This document shows, piece after piece, positions 7,420-10,018 of a DNA stretch of 10,018 nucleotides. Under the pieces are notes generated by a model, which saw only the letters and a list, made by a program, of their open reading frames with translations, did not search any database and was not told the DNA's origin. The stretch comes from Treponema sp. (GTDB taxonomy: Bacteria > Spirochaetota > Spirochaetia > Treponematales > Treponemataceae). The position numbers and the translations under genes were made by a program. Every line of letters starts with the position of its first letter. The stretch's first letter is position 1. Location: positions 1 to 10,018 of the forward strand of contig DMQP01000150.1 in assembly GCA_003455655.1 (NCBI GenBank), in the 5' to 3' direction.

Positions 7420-7434
7420 GGCAAATTACTTGCC
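7420..7434 (-). other. Small hairpin enclosing the malE stop codon
   Basis: GGCAA-GTAAT-TTGCC on the minus strand is a 5-bp perfect stem with the TAA stop codon in its loop. It lies 21 bases before the larger attenuator stem. It might add to 3'-end stability of malE mRNA, but it is short and would be opened by ribosomes at termination. Confidence 0.35.
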
Positions 7435-8643
7435 AAGAATTGCGGCGTTACAAGCGTCCATTTCTTTCTGAGCGTCTGCACCGTCCCAAATGTTTTTAGA
7501 AGCATTACCCATTGCTTCCCAGAACTGTCCCATTTCAGGAATTGAGGGCATGGGGAATGCATAGTCAAGCTGTGCCAAGAAACCAGGCATATACTTGCTG
7601 CTTACTTCAACATTGATTGAAGGCATAGCACCAGTCAAGTCGAAGCGAAGTTTCTGCATTTCGGGGCTGATAAGGAACTTAGCGAAATCAGCAGCTTCTT
7701 CTGGATGATCAGAGTATGCACTTACGAACATAGCGCGTGTACCGCTGAATGAAGCAGCAGGTTTTGATTCACCAGGTAAAGAAGGAATTGCTGCAACACC
7801 AAAGTTGATTCCAGCATTTTCAAAGTTAACAACGTTCCACAGACCAGTGATGTGCATTGCTGCGTTACCAGACTGGAATGCTGCGTCACAGATAGAAGTT
7901 CCCAAGTCAGCTGCAGGTACATTAAGTACAGTGCGCAGTTTCTGGAATTCTTTCATACCGGCAATAGCATCTGCGTTGTTAAGACAAGTGTTTGTTGTAT
8001 CTGTTCCAGAAGCACCAAAGAGGCGGTTTCCGTTACCAGTGGTAAAGAGGATTGTGTAGTATGCGTTTCCAACATCCATAACAAAACCGTTTTTACCAGG
8101 GTTTGAAGAATTGAATTTCTTTACCCAAGCAATAAGGTCATCCCATGTTTTGGGAACATCAGATTCGCTGATAAGATCCTTATTGTAGAAAAGAGCGTAT
8201 GTTTCTGCAGAAACAGGGTATCCGTACATTGTTCCGTTGTAAGTAAGAGCTGTAGAACATGCACCAAGAACCTGACTCTTTACAGAAGCAGCATCTACTG
8301 TAGGAAGAACATGGCCACTAGAAACCAGTTCACCCAGTTTGTCATGAGGAGCTGCAAACAGATCAGGACCTACACCAGCAGGACCGTCAAGCGCAATCTG
8401 TCCAGAAGAATCGCCCAGTTCTACGTTTACAAACTTAATTGTAACATTGGGGTTCTTTGCAGTGTAAGCTTCGCCAGCCTGTTTGATGAACTCATCAGGA
8501 CCGCTCAAAGATTCCCAAACTGTCAAAGTAACAGCTTCTTTCTTTGCAGAACCTTTGTCCTTTCCATTACAACCAACAACGGCTGCACCGAGCATAAGTG
8601 TGGCTGCAATAATAGCACCACCCTTGAGCACTTTCTTATTCAT
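7426..8643 (-). CDS. malE: MalE-like sugar-binding lipoprotein of an ABC importer
   Basis: Extracytoplasmic substrate-binding protein (family 1 type) that delivers sugar to the MalF/MalG-like pore. The 405-residue precursor has a lipoprotein signal with lipobox VVGC (acylated Cys25) and a Lys/Gly-rich linker, so it is membrane-tethered rather than freely periplasmic as in E. coli. Family marks include LTVWESLSG (40-48), GPDLFAAPHDKLGELVSSG (92-110; compare GPDI..AHDRFG in E. coli MalE), LTYNGTMYGYPVSAETYALFYNKDLI (133-158), MHITGLWN (263-270), FLISPEMQ (323-330) and PMPSIPEMGQFWEAM (364-378). These favour maltose/maltodextrin or a similar oligosaccharide, but the ligand is inferred. The start has AGGAGG (8649-8654) 5 bases upstream. 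It is 30 bases downstream of the lacI-type gene, with no clear promoter of its own. Confidence 0.93.
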   Translation of the reverse strand: MNKKVLKGGAIIAATLMLGAAVVGCNGKDKGSAKKEAVTLTVWESLSGPDEFIKQAGEAYTAKNPNVTIKFVNVELGDSSGQIALDGPAGVGPDLFAAPHDKLGELVSSGHVLPTVDAASVKSQVLGACSTALTYNGTMYGYPVSAETYALFYNKDLISESDVPKTWDDLIAWVKKFNSSNPGKNGFVMDVGNAYYTILFTTGNGNRLFGASGTDTTNTCLNNADAIAGMKEFQKLRTVLNVPAADLGTSICDAAFQSGNAAMHITGLWNVVNFENAGINFGVAAIPSLPGESKPAASFSGTRAMFVSAYSDHPEEAADFAKFLISPEMQKLRFDLTGAMPSINVEVSSKYMPGFLAQLDYAFPMPSIPEMGQFWEAMGNASKNIWDGADAQKEMDACNAAILGK

Positions 8644-8673
8644 ATTTTCCTCCTGTATGAATAATCACCTTGT

Positions 8674-9711
8674 TTATTTTTCCCGTACAGAACGGGATGA
8701 TTCCCTAATTTTTACCTGAAAACCAACTGGTATTTTTTTGGCAACAGGTCGATCTTCGATGATGTCCAAAAGCGCATTTCCCGCAGTAGAACATAAGTCC
8801 CACGCACTGACACTTAAAGCCGTTACGGGCGGAACATGTGTCTTTAGTGCTTCACTGTCATAGCAAGAAACAACACGCACAGAACCAGGCACCGAATACT
8901 CGTTCTTCTTAAGCCAGGACAGTGCCTTTATGCAAATAACATCATCTATGCACACAATGCACTGAGGTTTTTGCGACATACACTGCAAGAGTGCCGCAGA
9001 AACATCCTGAACGGTTTGCAAGTTCCAGTGTTCAGAAAGAAGTTTTATTCCACTTCCCTCACACGCCTGAACAATACCTTCGTAACGCAATCGATTAACT
9101 TCATGATCACGGTTACCAGCAAGCAAGACCAAACGTTCTACACCAGAATCCAACACAAGACGCGTCAAATCGTAACAACCGGCAGACTGGTCGCTGTCAA
9201 TCTGATACACTGAATCATCTTGAACAGTTCCCAACACTACAAACGGAAGCGATTCACTTTGCAAAAAAGCAAGTGCCGCATCATCTTTAACAAGACGGGT
9301 AAGCACCACACCATCAACCTTACGGTGACGAACAAGACGCTCAAGCGAAGAAACATCAGAACCGTCAACAATGGAAACAACAGTGTCGTATCCACGTTCA
9401 GTAAAGGTTTCTACAAGCCCCGTCAAACATTCTTGAAAAAAAGGCATGTCACCTCTGTCAGCATCTCGTGGAATAACCACAGCCGCATTGTAAGTGCGAT
9501 TAGACGCAAGGGCTCGTGCCGAAGAATTAGGTATGTAATGGTGCCGACGTATCCAGTCTTGAACTCTATTGCGAGTTTCATCACCGATGCGACCTTTTCC
9601 GCTTATGACGCGCGACACCGTAGATTTGGAAACACCAAGTTCTTCAGCTATGTCCGCTATCGTCATTGCGTGGGCCTGAAGCTCTTCAGAACCCTGGCGC
9701 ACATCTTCCAT
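8674..9711 (-). CDS. LacI-family transcriptional regulator of the sugar transporter
   Basis: First gene of the apparent operon; likely the substrate-responsive repressor of its own gene and of malEFG. I choose the ATG at 9711 (345 residues) because GGAG (9718-9721) lies 6 bases upstream. The ATG at 9723 has no Shine-Dalgarno, and an ATG at 9666 would match the usual LacI N-terminus but also lacks one. From 9711: helix-turn-helix TIADIAEELGVSKSTVSRVI at 17-36, hinge helix NSSARALASN at 62-71, then a periplasmic-binding-protein-like effector domain (about 75-335) that dimerises and binds the inducer. It has no C-terminal tetramerisation helix like that of E. coli LacI. The 15 or so residues before the helix-turn-helix are unusual for the family. 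Function as maltodextrin regulator is inferred from position and operator. Confidence 0.93.
   Translation of the reverse strand: MEDVRQGSEELQAHAMTIADIAEELGVSKSTVSRVISGKGRIGDETRNRVQDWIRRHHYIPNSSARALASNRTYNAAVVIPRDADRGDMPFFQECLTGLVETFTERGYDTVVSIVDGSDVSSLERLVRHRKVDGVVLTRLVKDDAALAFLQSESLPFVVLGTVQDDSVYQIDSDQSAGCYDLTRLVLDSGVERLVLLAGNRDHEVNRLRYEGIVQACEGSGIKLLSEHWNLQTVQDVSAALLQCMSQKPQCIVCIDDVICIKALSWLKKNEYSVPGSVRVVSCYDSEALKTHVPPVTALSVSAWDLCSTAGNALLDIIEDRPVAKKIPVGFQVKIRESSRSVREK
8681..8697 (-). other. Short hairpin at the 3' end of the lacI-type gene
   Basis: TCCCGT-TCTGT-ACGGGA on the minus strand is a perfect 6-bp stem with a 5-base loop in the last codons of the regulator gene. No U-tract follows (AAAATAAAC), so it is not a terminator. 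It lies about 40 bases before malE and might affect processing or decay between regulator and malE messages. Confidence 0.35.
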
Positions 9712-9717
9712 ACCGTA

Positions 9718-9722
9718 CTCCA
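9718..9722 (-). promoter_or_regulatory. Shine-Dalgarno supporting the lacI-type start at 9711
   Basis: TGGAG on the minus strand sits 6 bases before ATG at 9711 and overlaps the alternative ATG at 9723. The sequence before that alternative start (ATTCTTGAA) has no Shine-Dalgarno match. Confidence 0.6.
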
Positions 9723-9732
9723 TTTCAAGAAT

Positions 9733-9750
9733 TGAGCAACCGCTTGCTCA
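9733..9750 (-). promoter_or_regulatory. CG-centred 18-bp palindrome, likely LacI-family operator
   Basis: TGAGCAAGCGGTTGCTCA on the minus strand is symmetric at 16 of 18 positions around a central CG, the classic LacI-family operator form; its core GCAAGCGGTTGC resembles known MalR-type sites (GCAAACGTTTGC). It begins at about +1 of the promoter at 9758-9786, so a bound repressor would block initiation or early elongation. It also lies 9 bases before the upstream ATG of the regulator gene, suggesting autoregulation. In RNA it could form a 7-bp hairpin. Confidence 0.8.
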
Positions 9751-9757
9751 TATTTGT

Positions 9758-9786
9758 AGTGTAAGCCCACATTTAAAATCTGTCAA
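9758..9786 (-). promoter_or_regulatory. Sigma-70-type promoter of the lacI-malEFG operon
   Basis: On the minus strand a perfect TTGACA (9781-9786) is followed after exactly 17 bases by TACACT (9758-9763, four of six to consensus). The expected start is near 9750-9752, at the edge of the 18-bp palindrome, with a leader of about 40 bases to the preferred ATG. No other clear promoter is seen before malE, so this one may drive all four genes. Confidence 0.85.
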
Positions 9787-9787
9787 G

Positions 9788-9815
9788 AAAAAATTTTCAA
9801 ATTTTTAAAAAATTT
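9788..9815 (-). promoter_or_regulatory. AT-only tract upstream of the -35 element, UP-element-like
   Basis: These 28 bases contain a single C/G pair and otherwise alternate runs of A and T, starting one base from the -35 hexamer. Such A/T tracts are bound by the RNA polymerase alpha subunit and can bend DNA. Here the tract sits between the core promoter and three upstream boxes, where bending could bring them together. Confidence 0.55.
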
Positions 9816-9827
9816 GGAAACGATACC
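9816..9827. promoter_or_regulatory. CG-centred box 1, GGAAACGATACC
   Basis: An imperfect palindrome with central CG and the AAACG half-site typical of LacI-family operators. It is identical to box 3 at 9848-9859. Its centre is about 70 bases upstream of the predicted start and 80 bases from the centre of the palindrome at 9733-9750. Confidence 0.55.
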
Positions 9828-9839
9828 GAAAACGATTCT
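9828..9839. promoter_or_regulatory. CG-centred box 2, GAAAACGATTCT
   Basis: It abuts box 1 with a centre-to-centre distance of 12 bases and shares 9 of 12 positions with it (G-AAACGAT-C). It is the weakest of the three boxes by similarity. Confidence 0.4.
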
Positions 9840-9847
9840 TACTCAGT

Positions 9848-9859
9848 GGAAACGATACC
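9848..9859. promoter_or_regulatory. CG-centred box 3, exact copy of box 1
   Basis: GGAAACGATACC again, 32 bases (about three helical turns) from box 1 and in the same orientation. An exact 12-base repeat at this distance in a non-coding promoter region is unlikely by chance, which supports a bound regulator. Confidence 0.55.
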
Positions 9860-9896
9860 ACAACTCTAAAATCTCCATAATCTCGCATAAAAGCTC

Positions 9897-9919
9897 TTAA
9901 TTCTACTGTTCAGAATTAA
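9897..9919. repeat. AT-rich inverted repeat
   Basis: TTAATTCT (9897-9904) and AGAATTAA (9912-9919) form a perfect 8-bp inverted repeat around a 7-base spacer (ACTGTTC). It lacks the GC content and U-tract of a terminator and could be a binding site for a dimeric regulator. The function is unknown. Confidence 0.4.
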
Positions 9920-9931
9920 AGATAAATTCCC

Positions 9932-9988
9932 TTGCGCAAACTGTTGCTCTCGCTTTTAGAGGGATTTTGCGCAACTATTTGCGCAACT
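9932..9988. repeat. Three copies of the palindrome TTGCGCAA
   Basis: Perfect 8-bp palindromes at 9932-9939, 9967-9974 and 9979-9986. The last two lie in a 12-base tandem repeat (9965-9976 and 9977-9988) that differs only at its first base. All are in non-coding DNA upstream of the operon promoter. They may be binding sites for a regulator of this operon or of a gene beyond the window edge. They differ from the CG-centred boxes. Confidence 0.6.
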
Positions 9989-10002
9989 TTTGACCAAAAA
10001 GA

Positions 10003-10018
10003 CAAAAAAAAGGATGCA
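10003..10018 (-). terminator. Possible half of a terminator cut by the window edge
   Basis: Read on the minus strand the edge begins TGCATCC followed by eight T residues, then G, T, C and five more T residues. This could be the 3' arm and U-tract of an intrinsic terminator for a minus-strand gene lying outside. The matching 5' arm is not in the window, so this is tentative. Confidence 0.2.

Noticed and set aside
9220..9735. Open frame of 171 codons on the plus strand opposite the regulator gene
   Set aside because: It lies wholly antisense to a clear LacI-family gene, has no recognisable domain or ribosome binding site, and its composition is that of a shadow frame.
9816..9988. CRISPR-like array from the repeated motifs
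   Set aside because: Units are 8-12 bases, irregularly spaced and without spacers of uniform length; they fit transcription factor sites.

Overview
The window most resembles a low-to-mid GC chromosome of a host-associated spirochaete, probably Treponema or a close relative. This placement is an inference from gene style: short lysine-rich lipoprotein signals, a sugar-binding protein made as a lipoprotein, and a 7TM-PAS-HD-GYP protein. No rRNA or other marker fixes the taxon. All genes look chromosomal and intact except uvrB, which the window edge cuts. There is no tRNA, rRNA, insertion sequence, phage gene or CRISPR array.

Left end, + strand (1-2375): the 3' 96% or so of uvrB (excision repair), followed 27 bases later by ridA (enamine/imine deaminase), apparently in one transcript. 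ridA meets the next gene tail to tail with only 3 bases between stop codons.

Middle, - strand (2379-5103): a promoter, a membrane-anchored PAS/HD-GYP signalling protein with changed catalytic-site residues, and downstream of it a lipoprotein of unknown function that may have its own weak promoter.

Right half, - strand (5107-9859): an apparent four-gene sugar uptake operon in the order lacI-type regulator, malE-like binding lipoprotein, malF-like permease, malG-like permease. It ends in a strong intrinsic terminator at 5107-5154. A second hairpin with a U-tract lies between malE and malF and probably lowers permease expression relative to binding protein. No ATPase gene is present, so a MalK/MsmK-type ATPase must be encoded elsewhere. 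The substrate is probably maltose/maltodextrin or a related oligosaccharide.

Right edge (9712-10018): a compact control region for the operon. It has a near-consensus promoter (TTGACA, 17 bases, TACACT), an 18-bp CG-centred palindrome at the expected transcription start, an AT-only upstream tract, three CG-centred LacI-family-like boxes further upstream, an inverted repeat, and three copies of the palindrome TTGCGCAA. Regulator and transporter probably form an autoregulated, substrate-induced unit. The layered boxes and the altered HD-GYP site are the most interesting points; I see no wholly new system.
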